Assembly (NCBI GenBank): GCA_965212145.1
Contig: CBDBUY010000009.1
Coordinates: 558,001-622,000 of the forward strand
Length of the DNA: 64,000 nt
Reading direction: 5' to 3'
Source: JAAEPI01 sp965212145
Lineage (GTDB): Bacteria > Bacteroidota > Bacteroidia > Cytophagales > Cyclobacteriaceae
Each line of letters begins with the position of its first letter. The first letter of the stretch is position 1. Shown here in pieces: positions 35,743 through 44,926 of the stretch. The position numbers and the translations under genes were made by a program. The notes below the pieces were generated by a model. That model did not search any database, was not told where the DNA came from, and worked only from the letters and a program-made list of their open reading frames with translations.

Positions 35743-36680
35743 GACGAATGCTTTTTGTAGGCTTTAATAATTTCCTTGACCAAACGGTGGCGTACCACGT
35801 CTTTCTCATCCAGTTTCACAAATCCGATTCCCTTGACGTCTTTGAGGATTTTCACTGCGTCCATCAGGCCGGAAGACTGTTTTGGTGGTAAGTCAATCTG
35901 CGTGCTGTCACCTGTGACGATCACTTTTGATTCTGGTCCGATACGGGTCAAAAACATTTTGATCTGCATAGGAGACGTGTTTTGTGCCTCATCCAGCAAA
36001 ATAAACGCCTTGTTTAAGGTACGGCCTCTCATGTATGCCAATGGGGCGATTTCTACCACTCCCGTTTCCATGTAATGCCTCAGTTTTTCTGACTGGATCA
36101 TGTCTCCGAGCGCATCATAAATCGGTCGCAGGTACGGATCGATTTTTTCCTTGAGATCTCCCGGCAGGAATCCCAAATTCTCACCGGCTTCTACTGCCGG
36201 TCGGGTGATGATGATCTTTTTGACTTCTTTGTTTTTAAGGGCTTGGACAGCCAATGCGACCGAGACGTAGGTTTTCCCGGTACCGGCTGGCCCCATTGCA
36301 AAAACCAGATCATTTTTACTGACAGATTCAACCAACTTTTTCTGGTTATTGGTTTTCGGAGCGATTCTTACGCCGCGTGTCCCGAAGACCAAAACATTCT
36401 CTTCCTTGGCTAGTTCAGACGCTTCTTCTCCGTCAGATATGAAGTTCTTGATGTTTTCCTCAGAAACCTTACCGAACTTATGGTAATGATCCATCAGGGA
36501 ATTCATTAGCTCGTTGATTTGGAGAATTTGAGGCGCGGTTCCTTTGATGCGGATTTCGTTTCCGCGACTTACGATTTTACTCTCAGGAAACGCGCTGGCA
36601 ATTTCTTTGATATTTTCATTTTCCACGCCAAGGAAGTCGACGAGGGAAATATTTTCGAGGGTGATGACCTTTTCTAACAA
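35739..36680 (-). CDS. phoH: PhoH family ATPase
   Basis: A 313-residue PhoH-like P-loop ATPase. Walker A is GPAGTGKT (130-137) and Walker B is ILLDEAQN; a small N-terminal KH-like region precedes them. The family is linked to RNA metabolism and phosphate stress, but its exact role is open. The frame begins with TTG (MLEKVITLEN); no in-frame ATG exists before the upstream stop, and the conserved N-terminus fits this start. It overlaps the GNAT gene and is divergent from the SAM hydroxide adenosyltransferase gene. Confidence 0.93.
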   Translation of the reverse strand: MLEKVITLENISLVDFLGVENENIKEIASAFPESKIVSRGNEIRIKGTAPQILQINELMNSLMDHYHKFGKVSEENIKNFISDGEEASELAKEENVLVFGTRGVRIAPKTNNQKKLVESVSKNDLVFAMGPAGTGKTYVSVALAVQALKNKEVKKIIITRPAVEAGENLGFLPGDLKEKIDPYLRPIYDALGDMIQSEKLRHYMETGVVEIAPLAYMRGRTLNKAFILLDEAQNTSPMQIKMFLTRIGPESKVIVTGDSTQIDLPPKQSSGLMDAVKILKDVKGIGFVKLDEKDVVRHRLVKEIIKAYKKHSS

Positions 36681-36737
36681 ATGGCTCTTATTGTTTTTAA
36701 GTTTGTCCTACAAATTAAAGAATTTCTTAATTGCTGA

Positions 36738-37514
36738 ATGGCCGTAATTACATTTCTATCCGATTTTGGTGCGAGAGATCATTATGTGCCGGCTGTGAAG
36801 GCGGCCATCTTGTCGGCTAATCCGAGTCAGCAGATCATCGATATTTCTCATGAAGTCAAAAGGCACGACATAGGTCATGCCGGATTTGTGCTGAATCAGG
36901 TATTTAGAGCCTTTCCTGCTGGCACCATCCATTTGGTTGCCGTGGATCCTGTTTTGCGATCTTCAATACGATTGATTGCGCTGGAATTAGAGGGGCATAT
37001 TTTCGTTGGGCATGATTCGGGAGTGTACAGTTTGATTAGTCATAAACGTCCTGATATGGTCGTTCAACTACCTTATCAACCAAGTGCCTTCTCAGTACGT
37101 GATATTCTGGTTCCGGCAGTAATTAAATTGGCTAGTGGGGCTGGTTTGAATCAAATAGGAGAGGAAATCTCGGATTACCAGATCAAAATGGATCGGCAGG
37201 TAAAAGCCACGAAAAGAGAAATTGTGGGTCAGGTCATTCATATCGACCATTACGGCAATTTGTTGACCAACGTTAGTAAAACCGATTTCGATAAAATCTG
37301 CGAAATAAATGGAGGCAAACCCTCGTATCAGGTGCGATTTGCCAGGGAGGTATTCAATCGCGTACATTCTTCGTACACAGACGTGGAGGCGGGCGATTGC
37401 TTCGTGTTGTTTAACAGCTCCGGATTTTTGGAAGTGGGTATTAATAAAGGACGAGCCAATGATCTCCTTGGCCTCAGGTTAGATACGCCAGTTATCATTG
37501 AATTCAACACATAA
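36738..37514 (+). CDS. SAM hydroxide adenosyltransferase (DUF62)
   Basis: A 258-residue enzyme of the chlorinase/fluorinase/DUF62 family. Signature segments are FLSDFGARDHYVPAVKAA at the N-terminus, ISHEVKRHDIGHAGFVL (about 36-52) and IDHYGNLLTN (about 168-177). Most non-halogenating members hydrolyse S-adenosylmethionine to adenosine and methionine; the loop inserted in true fluorinases is not obvious. A TAAGTTTG -7-like box lies at 36698-36705. A monooxygenase-like gene follows after 2 bp. Confidence 0.92.
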   Translation: MAVITFLSDFGARDHYVPAVKAAILSANPSQQIIDISHEVKRHDIGHAGFVLNQVFRAFPAGTIHLVAVDPVLRSSIRLIALELEGHIFVGHDSGVYSLISHKRPDMVVQLPYQPSAFSVRDILVPAVIKLASGAGLNQIGEEISDYQIKMDRQVKATKREIVGQVIHIDHYGNLLTNVSKTDFDKICEINGGKPSYQVRFAREVFNRVHSSYTDVEAGDCFVLFNSSGFLEVGINKGRANDLLGLRLDTPVIIEFNT

Positions 37515-37516
37515 AT

Positions 37517-37807
37517 ATGCTTTTGAGAGTCGTAAGATTAGAATTTCGCCCAGAGGCATTAGATGATTTCGAGCAAATTTTCGAAGAATCAAGTCCGTTA
37601 ATTCGCAAGTTTCCGGGCTGCTCTCATGTAGAAATGTGCACAGATCTTCAGAATGAAAATGTCAGGTACACTTTCAGTCATTGGGAAAATGAAGAGGCAC
37701 TAAACGCTTACCGGCACTCTGAGCTTTTTCAGAAAACCTGGGCTAAGACGAAGGTGTTGTTTTCAGGAAAACCGAGAGCTTATTCTTTGCTATCTAAGCG
37801 CCCGTAA
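37517..37807 (+). CDS. antibiotic biosynthesis monooxygenase-like (ABM) protein
   Basis: A 96-residue ABM/ferredoxin-like dimeric alpha-beta barrel protein (VVRLEFRPEALDDFEQ, CSHVEMCTD, FSHWENEEALNAYRHSE). Such small proteins act as cofactor-free oxygenases, haem-degrading enzymes or without clear activity; nothing here decides. It starts 2 bp after the SAM hydroxide adenosyltransferase stop and so shares its transcript. The 3' end overlaps the convergent DUF2911 gene by 14 bp. Confidence 0.9.
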   Translation: MLLRVVRLEFRPEALDDFEQIFEESSPLIRKFPGCSHVEMCTDLQNENVRYTFSHWENEEALNAYRHSELFQKTWAKTKVLFSGKPRAYSLLSKRP

Positions 37808-38342
37808 TCAGTACTTCCCAGATTTTATCCGACCACATAAAGATCAGGTTAACACCGCCATTTTCTCCAACGGCACTTATGGTGAATTGCTCCACGGAGA
37901 TTTTGGATTCCTGCATGGGCACGGTGATGTCAATAATATCTTCGTCGTAATCCGGTTCTGAAAATCCCCAAAACCGATCTCCAGAATTCAATACCAATTT
38001 GATTTCGCCTTCCTGGGGCACAGCATACATGTCATACGTCCCAGCTGTGACGGTTTGCCCACCAAACTTGAAATCCTGATTGATAGTAAGTTTGGTTGGC
38101 TCGTTGGCTCCTAATCTCCAGTAAGCTCCATACGGAACAAGTGCTCCAGCAGCTCCTGTTCCAAAAATCACCCTGTCTCGCACAGATGGTCTGGAGTAAT
38201 CCACTTTCACGACGAGTTCTTCGTAAACCCCGGTGACTTCACCCGGAGGGCTCAGCGTACGGTTGCGATTGTTGAGGTAGATGATAGCTGCGGCGATGAT
38301 CAAAACAAAAACGCCTATTCCAATGAGTATTTTTTTACGCAT
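37794..38342 (-). CDS. DUF2911 domain-containing protein, membrane anchored
   Basis: A 182-residue protein with one N-terminal membrane helix (about 5-22) followed by a periplasmic DUF2911 domain: VDYSRPSVRDRVIFG, YGAYWRLGANEPTK, AGTYDMYAVP. Function is unknown. The domain is typical of Bacteroidota, often secreted. It stands alone between a convergent neighbour and a divergent gene 148 bp upstream. Confidence 0.9.
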   Translation of the reverse strand: MRKKILIGIGVFVLIIAAAIIYLNNRNRTLSPPGEVTGVYEELVVKVDYSRPSVRDRVIFGTGAAGALVPYGAYWRLGANEPTKLTINQDFKFGGQTVTAGTYDMYAVPQEGEIKLVLNSGDRFWGFSEPDYDEDIIDITVPMQESKISVEQFTISAVGENGGVNLIFMWSDKIWEVLITGA

Positions 38343-38490
38343 GATTAAGTCAATTAAGTGTCTTACGAATTTAAGGTATTCCGTTCTATAGTGCTCTAAT
38401 CGAAGGTATTGGCAAAAAATCCACTGCTCAAGGTTGAGAGAAGTAATCTCTTTTGATTAAATTAATAGAGCGTTTATAAATCCTTTTCTT

Positions 38491-40143
38491 ATGAAATACC
38501 TGCTATTCTTACTTACAACAACAATGGCATCCGGTGCATTTTCACAAAAGGCCTTGGATCAATTGGTAAATTCTGTATGTGATTGCATTTCATCTTTGGA
38601 AGTGGCTGGTAAATCTCCCAAGGTTATTGAAACCAAGTTTGATGATTGCTACCAAATTTCCCTAGAAAAGCAAGTTGATGACTTAAAAGACGAAGGTTTT
38701 GATCCGAATTCATCGGCAGATATGAATGAATTTATGTCGAGAGTCCAGACGGTTTGTCCCGATGACTTACTTGGACTTTTTCAAGAAAAACAGAGGTCTG
38801 AGGAGATATTTGACGGCTTGACCGAGATGGTCTGTGAGTGCCTTGATGAAAAAAGATTGAACAATTGCGTCAAGGAAATACTATCAGAGCAAACGGAGGT
38901 GATAAAGCCGTATTACGATGTAAGTGACGTTAAGAAAGCTGCATTTATTTTCACCATGGAAGCATCGCAGGCTTTGATTGATGATTGTGAAAAAGCGTTG
39001 GATGAATTAGGGGTGAATGACTACATTCAATATGAGAGGATAATGGGCGGCTGTACAGAAATTATTTCGGGGAAATATGTTTATAACCAAGGTTATGGAG
39101 GAGATGTAATGGTCGAATTTAAGGGTGATGAATATATAGAGTACAATGCAAATGGTGGAATTGATGAGCATCACCGTATGAACTGGGATGGATGTTTGGC
39201 CAATCTGACATTGATAGGTGGAGAGACACAAAATGCTGAAGTAGGGGAGGAATTCGTGATAAAAGTGAAACGAGCTTCAGATGAAGGGTTTGTGGCGTTT
39301 GTGGGTAAACCAGAATTTGCCAGGCTTGTGGAATATGTAAGGTATTCGGACGAGGATCCAGGACCTGAGTTGTCTTACGAAGAGTTTTCAGCAAAGTTTA
39401 CCGACCAAATTTGTACTTGCCGAAAGGGTAAGAATTCGTATTGGTATGGAGGCGTTGATGAGTGTATTGAACGGGTTTATAAGACCAATGTCAGGGAGAT
39501 TGATCGGTTTTATGAGAACCACCTATTTGCAGAAATTTTCTTTGAAGCGGATATGCGGATAGATTTGGTTGGAATATGTGGCCAGGTAAGTACGTGGGAG
39601 CAAAAGCCTGGCACTGAGGAGATTGTCGAAAAACATGTCACCGAAATTTGCGAATGCACCGAATCAGGGAAATTGATGGATTGCATCCGGGCACAGATTG
39701 AGAATAATCAGGTTATCTCTGAACATTACGAAGGAAAGGCCAAGGAAGTAGCAGGAAAATTTCATTATGACCTACTATCGGAACTGAGCACCACATGTCC
39801 CGCTGCTATTGGAGCACTTGATGATTTCGATTTTAAATCGATGAATTGTTCCGAACCAATCGAAGGAAAGTACGAACGCAAAAACTGGATTGGGATGACC
39901 AAGAAGGTTGAATTCACTTCTGATCGTTACATTGAATATGATGACGATAATAAATTAACCGCCTCTTTTTATCTGGTTTGGGAGGGTTGTGGTTTCGTGG
40001 CTTTGTTAGAGGAGGGCGATGGAGATCATGTTATCTGGGGAGAAATAAAAGGTGTCTCCAATGATGGTTTCGTGGCACTGAAGCTTACTAACTTATTCGG
40101 TTCATATACTGTGCTTCCCACCTTCTTCAAGAAAGAAGAGTAG
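38491..40143 (+). CDS. secreted 20-cysteine protein with A-A-B-A-A-B module plan
   Basis: A 550-residue protein with signal peptide (MKYLLFLLTTTMASGAFSQ). I see an internal duplication. Module A occurs four times (about 20-95, 103-170, 296-365, 378-440), each with CxC, a third Cys 9-21 residues on, and a fourth 36-40 residues later (Cys 30/32/53/89; 115/117/126/166; 308/310/325/363; 387/389/398/436). Module B occurs twice (188-272 and 453-532), each with two Cys and the pattern GKY...EYIEY...W.GC...GFVA, like a small lipocalin-type beta sheet. All 20 Cys fall in modules. I do not recognise the family; disulfide-rich and exported is as far as the sequence goes. Confidence 0.8.
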   Translation: MKYLLFLLTTTMASGAFSQKALDQLVNSVCDCISSLEVAGKSPKVIETKFDDCYQISLEKQVDDLKDEGFDPNSSADMNEFMSRVQTVCPDDLLGLFQEKQRSEEIFDGLTEMVCECLDEKRLNNCVKEILSEQTEVIKPYYDVSDVKKAAFIFTMEASQALIDDCEKALDELGVNDYIQYERIMGGCTEIISGKYVYNQGYGGDVMVEFKGDEYIEYNANGGIDEHHRMNWDGCLANLTLIGGETQNAEVGEEFVIKVKRASDEGFVAFVGKPEFARLVEYVRYSDEDPGPELSYEEFSAKFTDQICTCRKGKNSYWYGGVDECIERVYKTNVREIDRFYENHLFAEIFFEADMRIDLVGICGQVSTWEQKPGTEEIVEKHVTEICECTESGKLMDCIRAQIENNQVISEHYEGKAKEVAGKFHYDLLSELSTTCPAAIGALDDFDFKSMNCSEPIEGKYERKNWIGMTKKVEFTSDRYIEYDDDNKLTASFYLVWEGCGFVALLEEGDGDHVIWGEIKGVSNDGFVALKLTNLFGSYTVLPTFFKKEE

Positions 40144-41371
40144 ACGCCTTCAGCTTTTGAGTTAGGTACTCTTTTTCTTTTTCATTATTGGTTAGACTGA
40201 TGGCAGTTTTTAAAGCCATTCGGCCTTGATCCTTTTGATTTAATTCGAAGTGTAAATCACCCTTGATCGCGTGCCAGAGGTAATAATTTTTCATTTGATC
40301 CAACTCACCCAGCTTCACAATCTCATCTAGGGCCTGTTCCACCTGACCGGCTTTAGAGAGTGCCACGGCTCTATTCAATCGAATCACTGGAGATGAGTTC
40401 AAAGAGAGGAGGTTATTGTAAAGTCGGAGGATTTCTGACCAATTGGTTTCATCAAAAGTTTTCGCTTCGCAATGCAAGCCGCTGATAGCTGCCTGGACGT
40501 AAAACTCATTCAGGAAATTGCCACTTGTGGCGAGTTCGAGGTACCGCATACCTTCCGCGATCCTATTTTGATCCCACTTGCTTCGGTCTTGAAATTCAAG
40601 TGTGACGAGAGCGCCTTTTTCATTCACCCTCGAAGCAAACCTGGATGAATGAAAACACATGAGTGCCAAGAGGGAATTGGTCATGGAAATATTTGTTTCC
40701 TGGGATTCTGTCAAGATTTTGGCCAACCGGATGGCTTCAGTACACAGCTCTTTCCTGACCAACTGATCTCCTTCGGTGCTTTTATATCCTTCATTGAACA
40801 GAAGATAAATGATATGAAGAATGGTCTTGAGTCGGTTTTTGATTTCGCTAGTCGGAGGGAGGGTCAGCGGAATTTCCTCTTGCTGAAATTTCTTTTTGGC
40901 TCGTGTAAAAGACTTGGCGATGGTTTCTTCCTTTTTAAGAAGCGCCCTGGATATTTCTCTAACCGAAAGACCGCCCAATATTTTTAGCGTGAGGATGAGT
41001 TGGTATTCCGTACTGAGGGAGGGATGACAGCAGGCAAACATCATCTTCACCACATCGTCTTGTATGGAATCGAGATCGAGCTCTTCCTCCTTGACCGGTT
41101 TGTCAGGAATCGAGTCCGCACCATCCACCCGATTTACCTTTCTAAAATGATCGATCATTTTATTGGAGGCCACCGTGACTATCCAACCTCCGGAATTTTT
41201 CGGGATGCCGGAGTAGGGCCAGGTCTGCATGGCTTTGTAGAGCGCTTCCTGGACACAATCCTCCGCAAGTTCCAAATGGTGAGCGCCGTATTTCCCAGTG
41301 AGATAAGAGACGGCTCGCCCATATTCCTCCCGGAAATAATGATCAACCAGCTGTGTGACCTGCTCTGACAT
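40127..41371 (-). CDS. ECF42-type RNA polymerase sigma factor with C-terminal TPR-like domain
   Basis: A 414-residue sigma factor: region 2 (AEDCVQEALYKAMQTWP, GGWIVTVASNKMIDHFRK), region 4 (LKILGGLSVREISRALLKKEETIAKSF) and a ~220-residue helical extension (DUF6596-type) that marks the ECF42 group. Known ECF42 genes lie beside YCII/DGPF protein genes, and one is 163 bp upstream here. No anti-sigma factor is present; control is thought to run through the C-terminal extension. The 3' end overlaps the convergent 20-Cys protein gene by 17 bp. Confidence 0.93.
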   Translation of the reverse strand: MSEQVTQLVDHYFREEYGRAVSYLTGKYGAHHLELAEDCVQEALYKAMQTWPYSGIPKNSGGWIVTVASNKMIDHFRKVNRVDGADSIPDKPVKEEELDLDSIQDDVVKMMFACCHPSLSTEYQLILTLKILGGLSVREISRALLKKEETIAKSFTRAKKKFQQEEIPLTLPPTSEIKNRLKTILHIIYLLFNEGYKSTEGDQLVRKELCTEAIRLAKILTESQETNISMTNSLLALMCFHSSRFASRVNEKGALVTLEFQDRSKWDQNRIAEGMRYLELATSGNFLNEFYVQAAISGLHCEAKTFDETNWSEILRLYNNLLSLNSSPVIRLNRAVALSKAGQVEQALDEIVKLGELDQMKNYYLWHAIKGDLHFELNQKDQGRMALKTAISLTNNEKEKEYLTQKLKASTLLS

Positions 41372-41388
41372 TGGTGTAAAATAAAAGA

Positions 41389-41513
41389 GGCCGTCTCAAA
41401 CGTGAAGAGTATCAATGGAAATGTCACATTGAGGTTCTCGAAATGTTTTCGCAATTAGTAAGACAACCTTCGAGAGCCTCAGTTTGACGTCTGATCTCGC
41501 GTTTGAGACGGCC
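41389..41513. repeat. 125 bp palindromic element with 14 bp perfect terminal inverted repeats
   Basis: The arms GGCCGTCTCAAACG (41389-41402) and CGTTTGAGACGGCC (41500-41513) are exact complements. A second, imperfect inverted repeat lies inside (GAGGTTCTCGAA with TTCGAGAGCCTC). It sits between the sigma factor gene and its YCII partner. It resembles a MITE-like intergenic repeat; no coding frame is present. Confidence 0.85.
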
Positions 41514-41534
41514 GTTGAGTCAAGCTCGTATTGA

Positions 41535-41867
41535 TTAACCGGGCATGTCGGCAATTTCTCTCACTTCCACCGTGCCATTGTGTTCGTGGGTAGGGCAGCC
41601 TTTAGCCAGTTCCGTCGCATGCGCCAGATCATTGGCAGGCAATAGGAGATAGCCTCCTACAACTTCAGAACCCTCCGCGAACGGACCATCAGATACTACA
41701 GATCCACCGCCAGAAACTACCTGGCCTTCAGCGCCGAGCGGCATTCCCTCGGCTTTAATTTCCTGCATCCATGTGCCCCACCTGGCCATGTGCTCTTGGG
41801 TTTCTTCCGGTGACAATTTGGAGAAAGCTTCGTCTCCACCTCTGATTAAGAATAAAAATTGTTTCAT
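41535..41867 (-). CDS. YCII-related (DGPF) protein
   Basis: A 110-residue YCII-fold protein with the DGPF signature (VVSDGPFAEGSEVVGGYLLL). It is the standard genomic partner of ECF42 sigma factors, one of which lies downstream on the same strand beyond a palindromic element. Some YCII proteins are small hydrolases or dehydrochlorinases; for DGPF proteins no activity is established. Length and start (MKQFLFLIRGGDEAF) are typical. Confidence 0.92.
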   Translation of the reverse strand: MKQFLFLIRGGDEAFSKLSPEETQEHMARWGTWMQEIKAEGMPLGAEGQVVSGGGSVVSDGPFAEGSEVVGGYLLLPANDLAHATELAKGCPTHEHNGTVEVREIADMPG

Positions 41868-41926
41868 GATCTTTTCGTTTTTCTTAATGACGTGGGTTGT
41901 CGCTCCAAATGGACGCCACCCTTGAA

Positions 41927-44041
41927 TTATTTCAAAAGACTTATTGCAAAACCGCCACCGGGAGCCAATCTGAAAGTTTTGGTATCACCCTTTTTGATCT
42001 TCGCGGATTCAATGGCATAATCCCCTGGATTGCTTTTGTAATGTGCCATGTCACCATCTCGGTAGACAGTCGCATTGAATTCTGTTCCCTCTGGTAGGAA
42101 GTCAAAATTCACTGTGATTTCACGCTCTTGCTCGTCTGTGATCCCGCCAACAAACCAGTTACCAGTCTCGCGTTCTTCCCGAGCAATCGTGACAAAATCA
42201 CCAACCTCTCCATTCAGCGTGATTGATTGCTCCCAGTTGACCCCCACATCTTTGATGAATTGTAATGCCGGATGTCCCTCGTAATTTTCCGGCAAGTCAC
42301 AGGCCATTTGAATCGGACTGGTGATGACCACATATAAGGCGAGTTGCTGGGCAAGCGTGGTATTAATTTGATTGTCTGGCTTTGATTCCAAGGTCAATTC
42401 GAAAACGCCAGGCGTGAAATCGATTGGGCCGGAGAGCATGCGAGTAAATGCAACAATTGGGAGGTGCTCCGGAGGGTTGCCGCCATCGGTGGCCCAAGCG
42501 TTAAATTCCTGACCTCTCAGTCCTTCACGAGAAATGGCATTTGGCATGGTGCGCCTGATGCCTGTGGCCTTGATCGGCTCATGGGCGTTGACAGCCACCT
42601 CATGTTTAGCTGCATGCTCCAATACTTTTCGGTAGTGATTGACCATCCATTGGCCGTGGTGATATTCTCCTTTAGGAATGATCTTGCCTACGTATCCGGT
42701 TTTAACCGAATGAATTCCCAAGGATTTCATCAATGCGTAGGCCGTGTCGAGCTGCTGCTCGTAGGTTCTTGGAGCAGCTGAAGTTTCATGGTGCATGATG
42801 ATTTCCAAGCCTTTTTCTGCTCCATATCGGGCTACTTCCCGGATGTCATAGTCTGGATACTCCGTGACAAAATCGAAGACACTCTCTCGGTCCTCAAATC
42901 CAATCCATCGATCCCAGCCGGTGTACCAGCCTTCTACCAAAATGCCTTTCATTCCATTCTCAGCTGCAAAGTCAATGTATCGCTTGGCGTTCTCGGTGGT
43001 CGCGCCATGTTGAGCATCGCCGACATCACCTGCGCCATCATGCTCCCAGGTATTCATACTCTGAGTGGATTCGTAATCCCAGGTGGATTTGCCTAAATGC
43101 ATTTCCCACCAGATTCCGACGTATTTCATGGGTGTAAACCAACTGATATCACCCAATTTATTCGGTTCATTCAGATTCACAATCAGACGTGAATCAATCA
43201 GTCCGGCTGCATCATCACTGATCTGAATGGTCCTCCAAGGAGTGACGAAAGGGACAGCCCTCTTCACAGCATAACCAAGTCTGTCAGAGTTTACCAGATC
43301 ACTGGTCATACTCAGGTTTTTTCCATCAATTTTCAAAGTCATGCCGGCATAGTCGGTCAAATTGGCTTCATGAAAGCTGAGGTGCAGCCCACTCTCGCTC
43401 ACCATTGTGACTGGGGTGTTCACGGCATTTTCAGGAATATAAGTGGCCGCCAGGTTTGGATGATCTCTCTTGCTGATTGCATCGATCTCGCTAAACTTGG
43501 TCGTGTTGTACAAGTGCTCATAAATGTCCCAGTCGCCAGGAATCCAGAAGGTCTTGTGATCGCCAGTGAGATTGAACTGAGTCAATTCATCCATGATCAC
43601 AAGTGTGTCCAGATCTTCCTGCTCAGGGAATTCGTATCGAAATCCAACGCCATCGTCGTATGCTTTGAAGAAAATATTCAACTTCCGATTGGGTGCTTCT
43701 TTCTCAACCAGCGAGACTGCCAACTGATTGTACGTATTATCAACGTTGCGTTGTTCTCCCCAAGGCATTTCCCAGGTCTCGGAGAAACTCGTAACCTCAG
43801 CATTGGCGATTTCAAAACCTTCTTTCATGGCAGCAGCCTCTTTGAAAACAAACCCCATGCTGGAAGGCTTGATAACCTGCTCGTCACCCTTGGTCACAGC
43901 GTACATGGGTTCTCCTGCTTCGCTTAAACTGAAATCTATGCCGATGTTACCATCTGGTGAACTGACGTCAGTTTTTAAATCACCGGAACAGCCGGTTATT
44001 AAGAGAAGTATTATTGCTAGAGTTGAAAGTTGCGCCTTCAT
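41927..44041 (-). CDS. glycoside hydrolase family 97 alpha-glucosidase-like lipoprotein
   Basis: A 704-residue lipoprotein (LLITGC, Cys18). I choose the ATG at 44041 because it gives this signal; a longer frame running into mscS has a basic, non-export N-terminus. The three GH97 parts are visible: N-terminal beta-sandwich, TIM barrel with EGWYTGWD, MHHETSAAPRTYEQ, NAHEPIKATG and REGLRGQEF, and a C-terminal beta domain. The glutamates fit the SusB-like inverting class, but I cannot align them with certainty. It would trim alpha-glucosides or galactosides in the periplasm. Confidence 0.92.
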   Translation of the reverse strand: MKAQLSTLAIILLLITGCSGDLKTDVSSPDGNIGIDFSLSEAGEPMYAVTKGDEQVIKPSSMGFVFKEAAAMKEGFEIANAEVTSFSETWEMPWGEQRNVDNTYNQLAVSLVEKEAPNRKLNIFFKAYDDGVGFRYEFPEQEDLDTLVIMDELTQFNLTGDHKTFWIPGDWDIYEHLYNTTKFSEIDAISKRDHPNLAATYIPENAVNTPVTMVSESGLHLSFHEANLTDYAGMTLKIDGKNLSMTSDLVNSDRLGYAVKRAVPFVTPWRTIQISDDAAGLIDSRLIVNLNEPNKLGDISWFTPMKYVGIWWEMHLGKSTWDYESTQSMNTWEHDGAGDVGDAQHGATTENAKRYIDFAAENGMKGILVEGWYTGWDRWIGFEDRESVFDFVTEYPDYDIREVARYGAEKGLEIIMHHETSAAPRTYEQQLDTAYALMKSLGIHSVKTGYVGKIIPKGEYHHGQWMVNHYRKVLEHAAKHEVAVNAHEPIKATGIRRTMPNAISREGLRGQEFNAWATDGGNPPEHLPIVAFTRMLSGPIDFTPGVFELTLESKPDNQINTTLAQQLALYVVITSPIQMACDLPENYEGHPALQFIKDVGVNWEQSITLNGEVGDFVTIAREERETGNWFVGGITDEQEREITVNFDFLPEGTEFNATVYRDGDMAHYKSNPGDYAIESAKIKKGDTKTFRLAPGGGFAISLLK

Positions 44042-44075
44042 TTTAGTAAGGTTGATTCTGAAAAATTTAGGTAAA

Positions 44076-44894
44076 TCAATTTTGATGTACATGCACATCC
44101 ATCTGAGGGAAAGGAATGTTGAGACCTTTCTCTCCGAAAGTCTTATACACCTTCTCATTCAGGTCAAAATTGACACCCCAGTAGTCCTCTTTTTTCACCC
44201 ACATTCTCGCTTCGAAATTGACGGAACTATCGGCTAAAGTTTTCAAAATGATTTGTGGTTCCGGGTCCGACAACACGCGATCATCGTTTTTGATCATGTC
44301 GTGGAGCACTTGTTTCGCCGTGTCGGCATCATCTCCATAGCCAATACCAGCAGCAAAATCCAGCCTTCTGGTGTCCTCCGTGGAATAATTGGTTGTGGAC
44401 GAATTGGCTAGCTGGCCGTTCGGGATGATGATCGTGACGTTTTGAGGGGTTTTCAAGTACGTATTGAAAATCTGAATCTCATGGACCGTGCCTGAATGCC
44501 CGGCAGCTTCGATGAAATCACCTACTCGGAAAGGTTTTATCAATAAGATGATGACTCCTCCAGCGAAGTTTTGCAAAGTGCCTTGCAGGGCTAAACCCAC
44601 TGCCAGGCCTGCTGCACCGATGACGGCCACAAAACTGGTCACTTCTATGCCCACCATACCCACAACACTTATCAAAAGCATGACTTTAAGTGTGATGCTA
44701 ACCAAAGTACCAAGGAATGGGATGAGAGATGGGTCAGCGCCTCTTTTAGTCAGAACTCTTTTGAAAGTCCTGGTCACAATGCCAATCACGATAAGTCCGA
44801 TGATCAGGGTGACAATGGCCAGAACCACTTGCGGTCCGTATTTCCATAGTAGTTCGAGCGCTTTTTCTGAAATGTTTACTACGTCTTCTTGCAT
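44076..44894 (-). CDS. mscS: small-conductance mechanosensitive channel (MscS family)
   Basis: A 272-residue MscS-type channel. Three membrane helices occupy about 15-115; the pore-lining TM3 is the Gly/Ala-rich FVAVIGAAGLAVGLALQG, then the beta domain with PFRVGDFIEAAGHSGTV and PNGQLANSSTTNYS, and an alpha/beta C-terminal domain. It releases solutes when membrane tension rises. It lies 34 bp upstream of the GH97 start. Confidence 0.95.
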   Translation of the reverse strand: MQEDVVNISEKALELLWKYGPQVVLAIVTLIIGLIVIGIVTRTFKRVLTKRGADPSLIPFLGTLVSITLKVMLLISVVGMVGIEVTSFVAVIGAAGLAVGLALQGTLQNFAGGVIILLIKPFRVGDFIEAAGHSGTVHEIQIFNTYLKTPQNVTIIIPNGQLANSSTTNYSTEDTRRLDFAAGIGYGDDADTAKQVLHDMIKNDDRVLSDPEPQIILKTLADSSVNFEARMWVKKEDYWGVNFDLNEKVYKTFGEKGLNIPFPQMDVHVHQN

Positions 44895-44926
44895 TTTCTT
44901 TTAGTGTTTAGATCGATAAAATAAGG

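Noticed and set aside
43370..43927. Long open frame on the plus strand inside the GH97 gene
   Set aside because: It lies wholly antisense to a clearly conserved gene and shows no motif or signal of its own. The same holds for antisense frames at 4618-5073, 19906-20388 and 30791-31246.
44042..44158. N-terminal extension of the GH97 protein into mscS
   Set aside because: The extra residues are basic and lie antiparallel to nothing but the end of mscS; the lipoprotein signal begins at 44041.
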